Assembly: GCF_000969605.1 (NCBI RefSeq) | Contig: NZ_JZUE01000010.1 | Coordinates: 124,001 to 188,000, forward strand | DNA: 64,000 nt | Source of the DNA: Aquincola tertiaricarbonis | GTDB taxonomy: Bacteria > Pseudomonadota > Gammaproteobacteria > Burkholderiales > Burkholderiaceae_C | Reading direction: 5' to 3' | In this document: positions 50,008 through 58,268 of the stretch, one piece after another | How the letters are laid out: each line of letters opens with the position of its first letter | Position numbering within the stretch: position 1 is the stretch's first letter | The notes under the pieces: model-generated | Told to the model about the DNA's origin: nothing | Seen by the model: only the letters and a program-made list of their open reading frames with translations | Databases searched by the model: none | Translations under genes and position numbers: made by a program

Positions 50008-50909
50008 ATGCCATCAGGAGCGATCTGCAAGTGGGTGGTGTTTGTGTTGATGGCCGTCTCGACGCTCCCGACGCGTGGGGCACCTGCTGCAAAGACGGCA
50101 GCCACACGGCAGGCGGCCGCCGCGAGCGTGCCAGTGCCGGCGACGGCGGAGGACATCACCCTCGACATCGAAGTGCAGACCTCGCGAGCCAATCCGGTCG
50201 TCGGCTCCGACCTCGGCATCACCGCGGTGTTCAAGAACACCTCGAAGCGTGCCAAATCGGCCCCGCGCGTGCGCCTGCCTACACCCTTGCCGAGGTGGCC
50301 GACTCCGCCTGGACGCAGATCATGATGGAAATGCGCTACCTGTTCTTCTCGCCCGGGGACTACAAGATCCTCGTGCAGGCCAAGGTGGGCGCCAACGAGC
50401 TGCCCACCGAGCCGGGCTACTACACCTTCTCCCAGGTGGCCACCATCAAGGCCGGCGCGCCCCAGTTCGTGATCATCTTCGGGGCCATGATCGGCGGGCT
50501 CGCCTGTTGGCTGCTGTTTCCAGGTCAAGACCGAGCCATTCCACGCGATGGCTCCTGGGGGGCGAGCTTGTGGAAGGTCAGCGCGAACGCTTCTGCCATT
50601 CTCGGTGTCTTCCTGTATGCCGCCATCATCACCATCCTGATGGCGCGCCTGTCCGAGTCCCAGTTCCTGGTGAAGATCAGCGTCACCGACTTCTGGGGCG
50701 CAGTCGTGGTGGGCTTCACCGCCCAGTACGTCGGCAAGGCGGCGCTGGACAAGTACCTGCCGGGCCGTGGCGGCGAAGAGCGCAAGCCTGCTGCTGCGAT
50801 GGTTCAGCAGATCCTGGACGATTCCCCCGGGACCGCGGCGGCTTCACCCAACCACCGACCCGGCATCCTGAAGCGGATTGCAAGCCACCTGACCCACAAG
50901 CAAACCTAG
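50008..50909 (+). pseudogene. Frameshifted membrane protein gene
   Basis: The N-terminal half reads from ATG 50008 (GGAGG 6 nt upstream): a hydrophobic start KWVVFVLMAVSTLPTRGAPA and EDITLDIEVQTSRANPVVGSDLGITAVFKNTSKR, stopping at 50325. The C-terminal half continues in a different frame from about 50270 to 50909 (AYTLAEVADSAWTQIMMEMRYLFFSPGDYKILV, then three hydrophobic stretches such as FVIIFGAMIGGLACWLLF and ILGVFLYAAIITILMA). A deletion or frameshift near 50250-50300 joins them. Family not recognised. Could be a sequencing error; the codon usage of both halves looks genuine. Confidence 0.65.
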
Positions 50910-51148
50910 GCGGCCCGGCGGAGCTACCCGGAATCTCCCCGGGTCCAGTCCTTTCACGCCGCTGTCAGGGTCACAGCGCACACCTGAAAAGCCTGATGAC
51001 AAGGCCCAGCCTGTCGAAATCGCATCGATCCGGGTGTCATCCGGGTAGCAGCGTTCCGGTGAACTGGGCGGCGCAGACAGCCGCACGTCGCCAGCTGCTC
51101 GGTCGACATCCATTCTTCCTCGATACCGCACCACGACAGGACCCCACC

Positions 51149-51508
51149 ATGCACTACATGCTTCTGCTCAACGAACCCGCGAGTGAATTCGCCAAGCGCG
51201 ACGACCCCGCGCAGGCTGGCGCCTACTGGGGCGGCTGGAATGCCTTCATCGGCGCCATGGCGCAGGCCGGCGTCATCGTCAAGGGCGATGGTCTGCACGG
51301 GCCGCACACGGCCACGACGGTGCGCATCCGCGATGGCAAGCGCGTGGTCCAGGACGGTCCGTTCGCTGACACCAAGGAGCAACTGGGCGGCTACTTCGTG
51401 ATCGACGTGCCGGATCTGGACACCGCGCTGGCCTGGGCGGCCCGGGCGCCCTCGGCTTCGACCGCCTCGGTCGAAGTGCGGCCGGTGATGCCGCCCCCGG
51501 CGCCCTGA
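51149..51508 (+). CDS. YCII/DGPF-domain protein
   Basis: 119 residues, dimeric ferredoxin-like YCII fold. It opens MHYMLLLNEPASEFAKRDDPAQAGAYWGGWNAFIGAMAQAGVIVKGDGL and carries the DGPF signature in VVQDGPFADTKEQLGGYFVID. Genes like this are nearly always next to ECF42-type sigma factors, as here (2-nt gap). Molecular role unknown. Confidence 0.9.
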   Translation: MHYMLLLNEPASEFAKRDDPAQAGAYWGGWNAFIGAMAQAGVIVKGDGLHGPHTATTVRIRDGKRVVQDGPFADTKEQLGGYFVIDVPDLDTALAWAARAPSASTASVEVRPVMPPPAP

Positions 51509-51510
51509 GC

Positions 51511-52728
51511 ATGGACGACCCGCGTCGGGCCGCGGAAAAGGCGGCCCGGGCTTCCTACGGTCGCCTGCTGTCGATCCTGGCGGCGCGCTCGCGCGACATC
51601 GCGTCGTCTGAAGATGCACTGGCCGAAGCCTTCCTGGCCGCCTTGCGCAGCTGGCCGTCGGCGGGCGTGCCGCGCAATCCCGAGGCATGGCTGCTCACTG
51701 CCGCGCGCAACAGCGCCAGGAACACGGCCCGTCACCGGGCGGTGGTCGACGCGTCGGTGGCGGACCTGCTGCTGCTTCACGACGAAGCCGCACCCGAGCA
51801 GCCGGACATCCCCGACGACCGGCTGAAGTTGCTGTTCGTGTGCGCCCACCCGGCCATCGAGGAAGCCGCGCGCGCACCGCTGATGCTGCAGACCGTGCTC
51901 GGCCTGGATGCGGCACAGATTGCGGCGGCCTTCCTGGTGGCCCCGGCGACCATGGGGCAGCGCCTGGTGCGCGCCAAGGCCAGGATCAAGGACACGGGCC
52001 TGCGCTTCGAACTGCCTGCGGCCGAGGACATGTCCTCCCGGCTGTCCGACGTGCTCGACGCCATCTATGCGGCCTACGGCACGGCCTGGGACGCGGTGGC
52101 CGGCGCCGACACCGGGCAGCAGGACCTGGCCGATGAAGCGTTGTTCCTGAGCCGGCTGCTGGTCGCCCTGTTGCCCGACGAGCCGGAGGTGCGCGGCCTG
52201 CTGGCGCTGCTGCTGCACTGCGAAGCGCGCCGCGCCGCGCGCAGGGGGCCGGACGGCAGCTTCGTGCCCCTGAAGCTGCAGGATACCCGGCTGTGGTCGC
52301 ACGAGATGATCGTGGAGGCCGAGAACGAACTGATCGCGGCATCCCGCGCCGCGGTGTTCGGCCGCTACCAATGCGAAGCGGCGATCCAGTCGGTGCACGC
52401 ACAGCGCGCCATCACCGGCCGCACTCGGCATGAGGCGCTGGCCGTCCTGTACGGGCTGCTGGCCGACCGCTGTCCGAGTACCGGGGTACTGGTGGCGCGC
52501 GCTGCAGCCCTGGTGGAAGCCGGCGCGCATCGGCAGGCCCTCGATCTGCTGCTCGGCCTGCCGCCGGCCAGCGTCTCCAGGTACCAGCCCTACTGGGTGA
52601 CGTTGGCGCATGCGCGTGCGGCCGCAGGCCAGCGTAGCGAGGCGTCCGAGTCCATGCAGACCGCGATCGGGTTGACGGAGGACGCCGCCGTCCGACGCTT
52701 CCTTGCCGACTGGCGCATGACGCCTTGA
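51511..52728 (+). CDS. ECF sigma factor with C-terminal extension (ECF42-like)
   Basis: 405 residues. Residues about 10-180 are sigma-2 and sigma-4 domains (SSEDALAEAFLAALRSW, PRNPEAWLLTAARNSARNTARHR, LGLDAAQIAAAFLVAPATMGQRLVRAKARI). The remaining 220 residues are a helical, TPR-like DUF6596 extension (SRLLVALLPDEPEVRGLLALLLHCEARRAAR). This matches ECF42, which has no anti-sigma factor and is thought to be controlled through its extension and DGPF partners. The upstream DGPF gene is probably both operon mate and target. Confidence 0.92.
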   Translation: MDDPRRAAEKAARASYGRLLSILAARSRDIASSEDALAEAFLAALRSWPSAGVPRNPEAWLLTAARNSARNTARHRAVVDASVADLLLLHDEAAPEQPDIPDDRLKLLFVCAHPAIEEAARAPLMLQTVLGLDAAQIAAAFLVAPATMGQRLVRAKARIKDTGLRFELPAAEDMSSRLSDVLDAIYAAYGTAWDAVAGADTGQQDLADEALFLSRLLVALLPDEPEVRGLLALLLHCEARRAARRGPDGSFVPLKLQDTRLWSHEMIVEAENELIAASRAAVFGRYQCEAAIQSVHAQRAITGRTRHEALAVLYGLLADRCPSTGVLVARAAALVEAGAHRQALDLLLGLPPASVSRYQPYWVTLAHARAAAGQRSEASESMQTAIGLTEDAAVRRFLADWRMTP

Positions 52729-52817
52729 AGGGTTCTTGGCCGGACGGCCCCTTCCGTGTGGGTGAAGGGTGGCCGCTGAACGGATCGAAACAGGCGGTCA
52801 TGCGCGCAATGTGCGCC

Positions 52818-53198
52818 TCATCGCCCGGGCGGCTCGATCAGCACCCACAGCCGCGCGATGCGGCCGTCGACGATCTCCGCCGTGTCGAAGCCTTGCACCA
52901 CGGGTGGCTGGCCCGGTTCGCCGCCGGTCCAGAGCAGGGTGGCCATGCCGTGGTGGCCCGCTGCCATGCCTTGGGCGGCGAAGCGGAAGCGGGGCCCGAA
53001 CCGCTGCAGCAGTTCGCCCGCAATGCGGTGGATGTCGCCACGCCCGTGCACCGGACCGGCGGGCTCGTACATCACGGGCGCTTCGGTGTACAGCGCTGCG
53101 ACGGCATCTGCGCGCCTCGCATCGTCGCGCTCGTTGAACACACGCTCCAGGTTCGCCTGGAGCAGCGCGTCGACATCGGTGGGTGCTTCTCTGCTCAT
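52818..53198 (-). CDS. SnoaL/NTF2-like protein
   Basis: 126 residues, cone-shaped NTF2 fold by pattern: LLQANLERVFNERDDARRADAVAALYTEAPVMYEPAGPVHGR and VVQGFDTAEIVDGRIARLWVLIEPPG, typical of SnoaL-like proteins of unknown substrate. ATG 53198 is used; TTG 53216 is a weaker alternative that would overlap the next gene. Its transcript probably comes from the SDR-reductase genes upstream. Confidence 0.8.
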   Translation of the reverse strand: MSREAPTDVDALLQANLERVFNERDDARRADAVAALYTEAPVMYEPAGPVHGRGDIHRIAGELLQRFGPRFRFAAQGMAAGHHGMATLLWTGGEPGQPPVVQGFDTAEIVDGRIARLWVLIEPPGR

Positions 53199-53208
53199 GT
53201 CGATGGCC

Positions 53209-53823
53209 TCAGGCAAAGCGCACCAGTTCCTGCGCGGCCAGCGGCCCGCCGGGAAACTGGCTCAGGCGGCCACCGCCGGCCAGGCTGCCGAGGTCGATGC
53301 CCGCAAAGCCCAGCGCCTGCACCAGCGTGCCCACGGCCTGCTTGGCGGCCGTGTCGTCGGCTGCCAGGAACAGCACACGCTGACCACCACGCTGCGCCGG
53401 ATCGCCTGCCACGAGGGCCGGCTTCAGGTGGTTGAAGGCCTTCACCACCCGGGCGCCCGGCACCAGGCCGGCGAACACCTCGCTGGAGCTGCGACCCTGC
53501 AGTTCCACCGGCTTGAACAGCGGTGCCTCGATCGGGTTGTTGGCATCGATGACGATGCGGCCATCGAAGTCGGGCAGGCCCGCCAGGGCGGCCGGCAGCT
53601 TCGACCAGTTGACGGCCACCAGCACCATCTGCTGCGCCGCCGCTTCCTCGCGCGTGCCGGCGCGCACGCTGGGGCCGATGGCCTGCACCAGGGCCTGCAG
53701 GCTCTGCGGCCCGCGGCTGTTGGACAGCACCGCCGGGATGTCGTGCCGGGCCAGGGCGTGGGCGAAGGCGCTGCCGATCTGGCCGGCGCCGATGATGCCG
53801 ATGGAGGGCAGGGTGTTGCTCAT
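53209..53823 (-). CDS. NADPH-dependent F420 reductase-like oxidoreductase
   Basis: 204 residues. Rossmann start SIGIIGAGQIGSAFAHALARHDIPAVLSNSRGP with the NADP-type SNSRGP loop, VVIDANNP-like segment (RIVIDANNPIEAP) and VVKAFNHL. Belongs to the NAD-binding family that includes F420:NADP oxidoreductases and predicted dinucleotide reductases; burkholderiales usually lack F420, so another electron carrier is likely. Between the SDR and SnoaL-like genes. Confidence 0.85.
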   Translation of the reverse strand: MSNTLPSIGIIGAGQIGSAFAHALARHDIPAVLSNSRGPQSLQALVQAIGPSVRAGTREEAAAQQMVLVAVNWSKLPAALAGLPDFDGRIVIDANNPIEAPLFKPVELQGRSSSEVFAGLVPGARVVKAFNHLKPALVAGDPAQRGGQRVLFLAADDTAAKQAVGTLVQALGFAGIDLGSLAGGGRLSQFPGGPLAAQELVRFA

Positions 53824-53850
53824 GTTGAAGCTCCTTGGGTGGGTGGCGAT

Positions 53851-54609
53851 TCAGGCGGTGAAGCCGCCGTCGGCCAGGATGTCGGCGCCGGTGACAAAAC
53901 CGGCCTGCGGGCTGGCCAGGAAGGCGACCACGTTGGCGATGTCGTTCGGCTGGCCATAGCGGCCGACCGCGATCTGCGGCGTCAGCCGGCGGGCCAGCTC
54001 GCCATCGGCCGGGTTCATGTCGGTGCCGGTGGGGCCGGGGTGCACGGTGTTGACCGTGATGCCGCGCGGGCCCAGGTCGCGCACCAGGCTGCGGTTGAAG
54101 CCAGTGATGGCGCCCTTGGTCAAGGTGTAGAGCGAGGCACCAGGGAACGAGGCATACCGTGTCATCGAGCTGCCGATGTGCACGATGCGCCCGCCGTCCT
54201 TCATGTGGCGCACCGCCTCCTGCGTCGCGACGAAGACGCCGGTCACGTTGACCGCGATCATCGATTGATAGTCCTCGAAGCGGATGTCCTCGATCGGGCC
54301 GCCCAGCGCGATGCCGGCGTTGTTCACCAGGATGTCCAGGTAGCCGAAGGTGTCGACGGTGCGGGCCACGGCGGCACGCACCTCGTCCGGCTGCCCGGCA
54401 TCGGCGCGCAGCGCCAGGGCGCGTCCGCCTGCGGCGACGATGGCGGCGGCGACCTGCTCGGCCTGCGCGGCCGATCCGGCGTAGGTGAAGGCGACCTGGG
54501 CGCCCTCGGCGGCCAGGCGCCGCACGATCGCTGCGCCGATCGAGCGCGATCCGCCGGTGACCAGCGCGGTCTTGCCGGCCAGCGGTTGGAAGGAGGTGGT
54601 CGGGTTCAT
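53851..54609 (-). CDS. SDR-family oxidoreductase
   Basis: 252 residues, classical short-chain dehydrogenase: cofactor motif TALVTGGSRSIGAAIVRRLAAEGAQV, NNAG in DILVNNAGIALGG, active site Ser in IVHIGSSMTRYASFPGASLYTLTKGA (YxxxK) and ADILADGGFTA at the C terminus. FabG-like, with the TGGSRSIG variant typical of 3-oxoacyl-reductase relatives of unknown substrate. Divergent from a LysR gene, 117 nt away, which is a common regulator-target pair. Confidence 0.92.
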   Translation of the reverse strand: MNPTTSFQPLAGKTALVTGGSRSIGAAIVRRLAAEGAQVAFTYAGSAAQAEQVAAAIVAAGGRALALRADAGQPDEVRAAVARTVDTFGYLDILVNNAGIALGGPIEDIRFEDYQSMIAVNVTGVFVATQEAVRHMKDGGRIVHIGSSMTRYASFPGASLYTLTKGAITGFNRSLVRDLGPRGITVNTVHPGPTGTDMNPADGELARRLTPQIAVGRYGQPNDIANVVAFLASPQAGFVTGADILADGGFTA

Positions 54610-54690
54610 GTTCACTCCTGGTGAGGGCCGATGGCTTCGGCATGGAGTGACTGTCGCCCGGCGATTGCCCGCTGATAAGTGGCGAATCGC

Positions 54691-54720
54691 TTGGAGCATC
54701 TTCAAGCGTCTGTTTAACAT
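54691..54720 (+). promoter_or_regulatory. Promoter of the LysR gene
   Basis: TTGGAG (54691-54696), 18-nt spacer, TAACAT (54715-54720), which ends 6 nt before the ATG. No Shine-Dalgarno, hence a probable leaderless mRNA. Upstream lies an inverted repeat GCGATT (54661-54666)/AATCGC (54685-54690), a possible LysR site. Confidence 0.5.
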
Positions 54721-54726
54721 CCGGCC

Positions 54727-55656
54727 ATGGAAACCTTGGCCAACCTCGAGTCCTTCGTGCGCAGTGCGGAGGGCGGCAGCTTCTCGGCCGCGGCGCGGCG
54801 CCTGGCACTCACGCCGGCCGCGGTGAGCCGCAACGTGGCCATGCTCGAGCGCAATCTCGGTGTGCGGCTGTTCCAGCGCTCCACCCGCCGGCTGACGCTG
54901 ACCGAGGCTGGCGAGGGCTTCCTGTCGGCCATCGGCGGCACGCTGGAGTCGCTGCAGAGCGCCATCGCCGCGGTGTCGGCGGAGGACGGCCAGCCGGCCG
55001 GCGTGCTGAAGGTGAGCCTGCCGCCCACCTTCGGCCTGGGCCATGTGCTGCCGCTGTTGCCGGACTTCCTGCAGCGTTACCCGCGCGTGCAGCCGGAGTG
55101 GCACTTCGAGAACCGCGCGGTGGACCTGATCGCCGAGGGCTACGACGCCGCCATTGGCGGCGGCTTCGACCTGGCGCCGGGCGTGGTGGCGCGCACCCTG
55201 GCACCGGCGCACATCGTCCCGGTGGCATCGCCCTCGTTCCTGCAGCGCCACCCGGCGCCGTGCGCGCCGGCCGACCTGATGACGCTGGACGGTGTGGTGA
55301 CCCGCTCGCTGGCCACCGGCCGGGTGCGGACCTGGACCCTGCGCAATGCAGCGGGCGACGAGGCCGCTGCCGTCCTGCGGCCTGCCGTGGTCGTCAACGA
55401 CCCGGCCGCGGCGCGGGAAGCGGCGCGCCTGGGCCTGGGCATCGCGATGCTGGCGGTGCCCGATGCGCTGCCCGCGCTGGAATCGGGCGAGCTGGTGCGG
55501 CTGCTGCCCGCATGGTGGGCCGATGCCGGCGCGATCTCGCTGTACTACGCCAGCCGCGACCTGTTGCCGGGCAAGACCCGTGCGTTCATCGACCACGTGG
55601 TCGAGGCCTTCAGGCAGCAGGACCTCGCGCGGCGTTTTGCGGGCAGCCTGGGGTGA
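54727..55656 (+). CDS. LysR-family transcriptional regulator
   Basis: 309 residues. N-terminal helix-turn-helix METLANLESFVRSAEGGSFSAAARRLALTPAAVSRNVAMLERNLGVRLFQRSTRRLTLT, here cited from about residues 1-60, and the effector-binding PBP2 domain (GVLKVSLPPTFGLGHVLPLLPDFLQRYP; GYDAAIGGGFDLAPGVVART). Probably controls the divergent SDR-reductase genes. Its last 47 nt overlap the end of the convergent uronate dehydrogenase-like gene. Confidence 0.93.
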   Translation: METLANLESFVRSAEGGSFSAAARRLALTPAAVSRNVAMLERNLGVRLFQRSTRRLTLTEAGEGFLSAIGGTLESLQSAIAAVSAEDGQPAGVLKVSLPPTFGLGHVLPLLPDFLQRYPRVQPEWHFENRAVDLIAEGYDAAIGGGFDLAPGVVARTLAPAHIVPVASPSFLQRHPAPCAPADLMTLDGVVTRSLATGRVRTWTLRNAAGDEAAAVLRPAVVVNDPAAAREAARLGLGIAMLAVPDALPALESGELVRLLPAWWADAGAISLYYASRDLLPGKTRAFIDHVVEAFRQQDLARRFAGSLG

Positions 55657-56476
55657 TGCGGTTGGGCACGGGAGATCTGTGCCCGGCAGCGGCAAAGCTG
55701 CCACCCTGGAAGTGCTCGGCCACCGGATCGGGCGACACCGCATGCAGCAGGGCGGGCTCGAAACCATCGGCGCTGTGCACGGGCTGGTAGCCCAGTTGCT
55801 CGGCGGCCCGGTTGTCGTACCAGCTGCGGCGATTGGCGGACACGCCATACACCACCTGGTGATGGAGGTGCGCTGTCAGGCCGATGCCGATGAGCTGCGC
55901 CAGGTCCTCGGGATGCACCCAGTGCGCAAGCGCACGGGCGTCCACCGGACGGGGCCCGCAGGAGCCGATGCGGATGCCCAGGGCCCGCAGCCCGTGCTTG
56001 TCCGCATGCAGGCTGGCCAGCGCCTCCATGAACACCTTGGTCACCCCGTAGCGTGAATCGGGCCGTGCAGGCGCGTCGGCATCGATGCGCTGGCTGCGAG
56101 GGTAGTAGCCGACGGCATGGTTGGAGCTGGCATACACGATGCGCTGCACGCCGGCGTCCACGGCCGCTCCCCACAGGCAGGCCACCGCCTGCACGTTGGC
56201 ATGCAGCAGGGCCGGCCAGTCGGCCTCCCGCGGGTAGCCGGCGAAATGCACCACGGCGTCGACGCCCTGCAGCAGCTCCCGCACGCGGGCCGGATCGGCG
56301 AGATCCGCCAGGTGCATCTCGTCCGCAGCCGGGTCGTCGTCGTTGACGGCGATGTCGGTCAGCCGCAGGGTTTGGCAGCGTGCAGCCAGGTAGGGGCGCA
56401 CGGCGCGCGCCACCTTGCCGCCGGCACCGGTGAGCAGCACGCAGGCGGGCCAGGGGGAGGGGGAGGCGGGGTTCAT
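55610..56476 (-). CDS. NAD-dependent epimerase/dehydratase, uronate dehydrogenase-like
   Basis: 288 residues, extended SDR. TGAGGKVARAVRPYL is the cofactor loop, VVHFAGYPREADW and YASSNHAVGYYPRSQRIDADAP followed by RPDSRYGVTKVFMEAL (YxxxK) and GIRIGSCGPRP strongly resemble uronate dehydrogenases, which oxidise glucuronate or galacturonate to the aldarolactone. The C terminus is about 20 residues longer than usual. Divergent from the GntR gene and next to a dehydratase and lactonase, which fits an oxidative uronate route. ATG 56476 chosen from homology. Confidence 0.78.
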   Translation of the reverse strand: MNPASPSPWPACVLLTGAGGKVARAVRPYLAARCQTLRLTDIAVNDDDPAADEMHLADLADPARVRELLQGVDAVVHFAGYPREADWPALLHANVQAVACLWGAAVDAGVQRIVYASSNHAVGYYPRSQRIDADAPARPDSRYGVTKVFMEALASLHADKHGLRALGIRIGSCGPRPVDARALAHWVHPEDLAQLIGIGLTAHLHHQVVYGVSANRRSWYDNRAAEQLGYQPVHSADGFEPALLHAVSPDPVAEHFQGGSFAAAGHRSPVPNRITPGCPQNAARGPAA

Positions 56477-56518
56477 GGTCGGGTCCTCTCGACGGGTGGC
56501 GATGGTCGCATTATGGAT

Positions 56519-56556
56519 TTCATAAAATATATGAACGGACGTTGATTTTATAAAAT
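56519..56556. promoter_or_regulatory. AT-rich operator region between udh-like and gntR
   Basis: TTCAT-N7-ATGAA (56519-56535) and the perfect palindrome ATTTTATAAAAT (56545-56556) stand out in very GC-rich surroundings, between the two divergent starts. Position suggests a GntR operator overlapping both promoters. Confidence 0.5.
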
Positions 56557-56577
56557 GCACGCTGTAGAGTGGCTGCC

Positions 56578-57237
56578 ATGGACGCGATCAACACTCCCAC
56601 CTACCTCCGCCTGCGCGAGCAGATCCGCGCCGACATCGTTGCCGGCATCTGGGCGCTGGGCAGCCATGTGACGCTGGCGGAGCTGAGCAGCCATTACGGC
56701 GTGAGTGCCAACCCGGTGCGTGAGGCGCTGCTGCAGCTGCAGGGTGAAGGCGTGGTGGACATGCGCATGCACCGCGGCGCCGTCATCCCGCAGGTGGATG
56801 CGCGCTACATCGACAACGTGTACCGCCTGCGCGGCGCGGTGCAAGCGATGCTGGCGCGCGACGCGGCCCGCCTCGGCAGCGATGTGCAGATCGAACGGCT
56901 GCAGGCGCTGGCGGAGGCGCATGAGGCGGCCGCCGCCAGCAACGACGTGGCGGCCTGCGTCAAGGCCAACCGGGCGCTGCACCGGCACCTGGACGGCATG
57001 GCCGACAACCCCCTGGCGCTGGAGGTGCTGGAGTCGCGCTCCAGCCTGGTGGATGCCTTCCGCCGCGCGCATGGCTATGGCGGCGGCCGGCTGGACAGCG
57101 TGATCGCCCAGCACCGCAAGATCGTGCGGGCCATCGCTCGCCGCGACGAGGACAAGGCGGCCGCCGCCGCCATGGAGCATGTCGAGGCCTCGCGCCGCGA
57201 CCTGCTGCGCCTGCTCGATCAGCCCGGCCGAGGCTGA
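56578..57237 (+). CDS. GntR-family transcriptional regulator (FCD type)
   Basis: 219 residues. Winged helix TYLRLREQIRADIVAGIWALGSHVTLAELSSHYGVSANPVREALLQLQGEGVV, then an FCD effector domain (NVYRLRGAVQAMLARDAARLGS; HRHLDGMADNPLALEVLES; VIAQHRKIVRAIARRDEDKAAAAAMEH) with the His/Asp metal positions. FCD regulators usually sense sugar acids or other carboxylates. ATG 56578 is preferred to GTG 56569. It is followed after 44 nt by the Bug gene. Confidence 0.93.
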   Translation: MDAINTPTYLRLREQIRADIVAGIWALGSHVTLAELSSHYGVSANPVREALLQLQGEGVVDMRMHRGAVIPQVDARYIDNVYRLRGAVQAMLARDAARLGSDVQIERLQALAEAHEAAAASNDVAACVKANRALHRHLDGMADNPLALEVLESRSSLVDAFRRAHGYGGGRLDSVIAQHRKIVRAIARRDEDKAAAAAMEHVEASRRDLLRLLDQPGRG

Positions 57238-57281
57238 CGCCCGGTCCGGGCTGGCCGGACCCTTCTTCCACTGGAGACACC

Positions 57282-58268
57282 ATGAAGTTCCCTTTCCGGC
57301 GCCGCCTGGCGCTCGGTGCCGCCGCTGCATGCCTGCTCGGCGCGGCCGCCACCCCCTCCCAAGCCGGCGCCTGGCCCGAGCGGCCCGTCACCCTGTACGT
57401 CGGCTTCGCGCCTGGCGGCGCGGCCGACATCGTGGCCCGTGTGCTGGGCGAGGAACTGGGCAAGCGGCTCGGCCAGCGCGTGGTGATCGAGAACAAGAGT
57501 GGAGCCGGCGGCAACCTGGCCACGCAGGCCGTCGTCTCGCAGCCGGCGGACGGCTACTCGGTGCTGCTGGCGGCCATCAACCTGGCGACCAACCCGGCGT
57601 TGATGGGCGTGAAGTACGACCCGGCGACCGACCTGCAGATGGTGGCCCAGGTGACGAGCGTTCCGGTGGTCATGCTGGTGCCCGCCGCCGGCAGGCTGAA
57701 GACGCCGGCCGACGTGATCGCCGCCGGCCGCATCGAGCCCGGCCTGAAGGTGGGATCGGGCGGCAACGGCACCTCGTCGCACCTGGCGGCCGAGCTGTTC
57801 TCGCGGGCGGAGAAGGTGCGCATCCTGCACGTGCCCTACCGCGGCGGCGCGCCGGCCAACCAGGCGCTGATGGGCGGCGAGCTGGACCTGATGTTCGACC
57901 TGATGTCGGGCTCGCTGAAGTCGCTGATCGACGGCCAGCGCATCCGCCCGCTGGCGGTGATGCAGGACAGCCGCATCGCCACCCTGCCCAACGTGCCCAG
58001 CGCCAAGGAGCTGGGGCTGGACAGCAGCACCCACATCCGCAGCTGGCAGGGCCTGGCAGTGCGCAGCGGCACGCCGGCCGACATCGTCGACAAGCTGCAT
58101 GCGGCGACGGTGGCGGCGGCCAGTTCGCCCCAGGTGCGCGAGCGCATCGAGCAGCTGGGCTCCGAGCTGACCACCAGTCGTTCTCCGGCCGAGTTCCAGC
58201 AGCTCTACCGCGCCGAGCTGGTCCGTTGGACCGGGATCATCAAGGCCGCCAACATCCGCACCGAATGA
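57282..58268 (+). CDS. Bug-family tripartite tricarboxylate-type solute receptor
   Basis: 328 residues: a signal peptide (FRRRLALGAAAACLLGAAATPSQAGA), then WPERPVTLYVGFAPGGAADIVARVL, VIENKSGAGGNLATQAVV and VPYRGGAPANQALMGGELDLMFD, all Bug/TctC hallmarks. The periplasmic protein captures a carboxylate; the membrane TctAB partners are not here, as is common for the large Bug families of Burkholderiales. Start after CTGGAGACACC. Stop overlaps the dehydratase ATG (ATGA). Confidence 0.95.
   Translation: MKFPFRRRLALGAAAACLLGAAATPSQAGAWPERPVTLYVGFAPGGAADIVARVLGEELGKRLGQRVVIENKSGAGGNLATQAVVSQPADGYSVLLAAINLATNPALMGVKYDPATDLQMVAQVTSVPVVMLVPAAGRLKTPADVIAAGRIEPGLKVGSGGNGTSSHLAAELFSRAEKVRILHVPYRGGAPANQALMGGELDLMFDLMSGSLKSLIDGQRIRPLAVMQDSRIATLPNVPSAKELGLDSSTHIRSWQGLAVRSGTPADIVDKLHAATVAAASSPQVRERIEQLGSELTTSRSPAEFQQLYRAELVRWTGIIKAANIRTE

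Noticed and set aside
50910-51148. Promoter of the DGPF-ECF pair
   Set aside because: No clear -35/-10 or ECF-type motif could be picked with confidence in this stretch.
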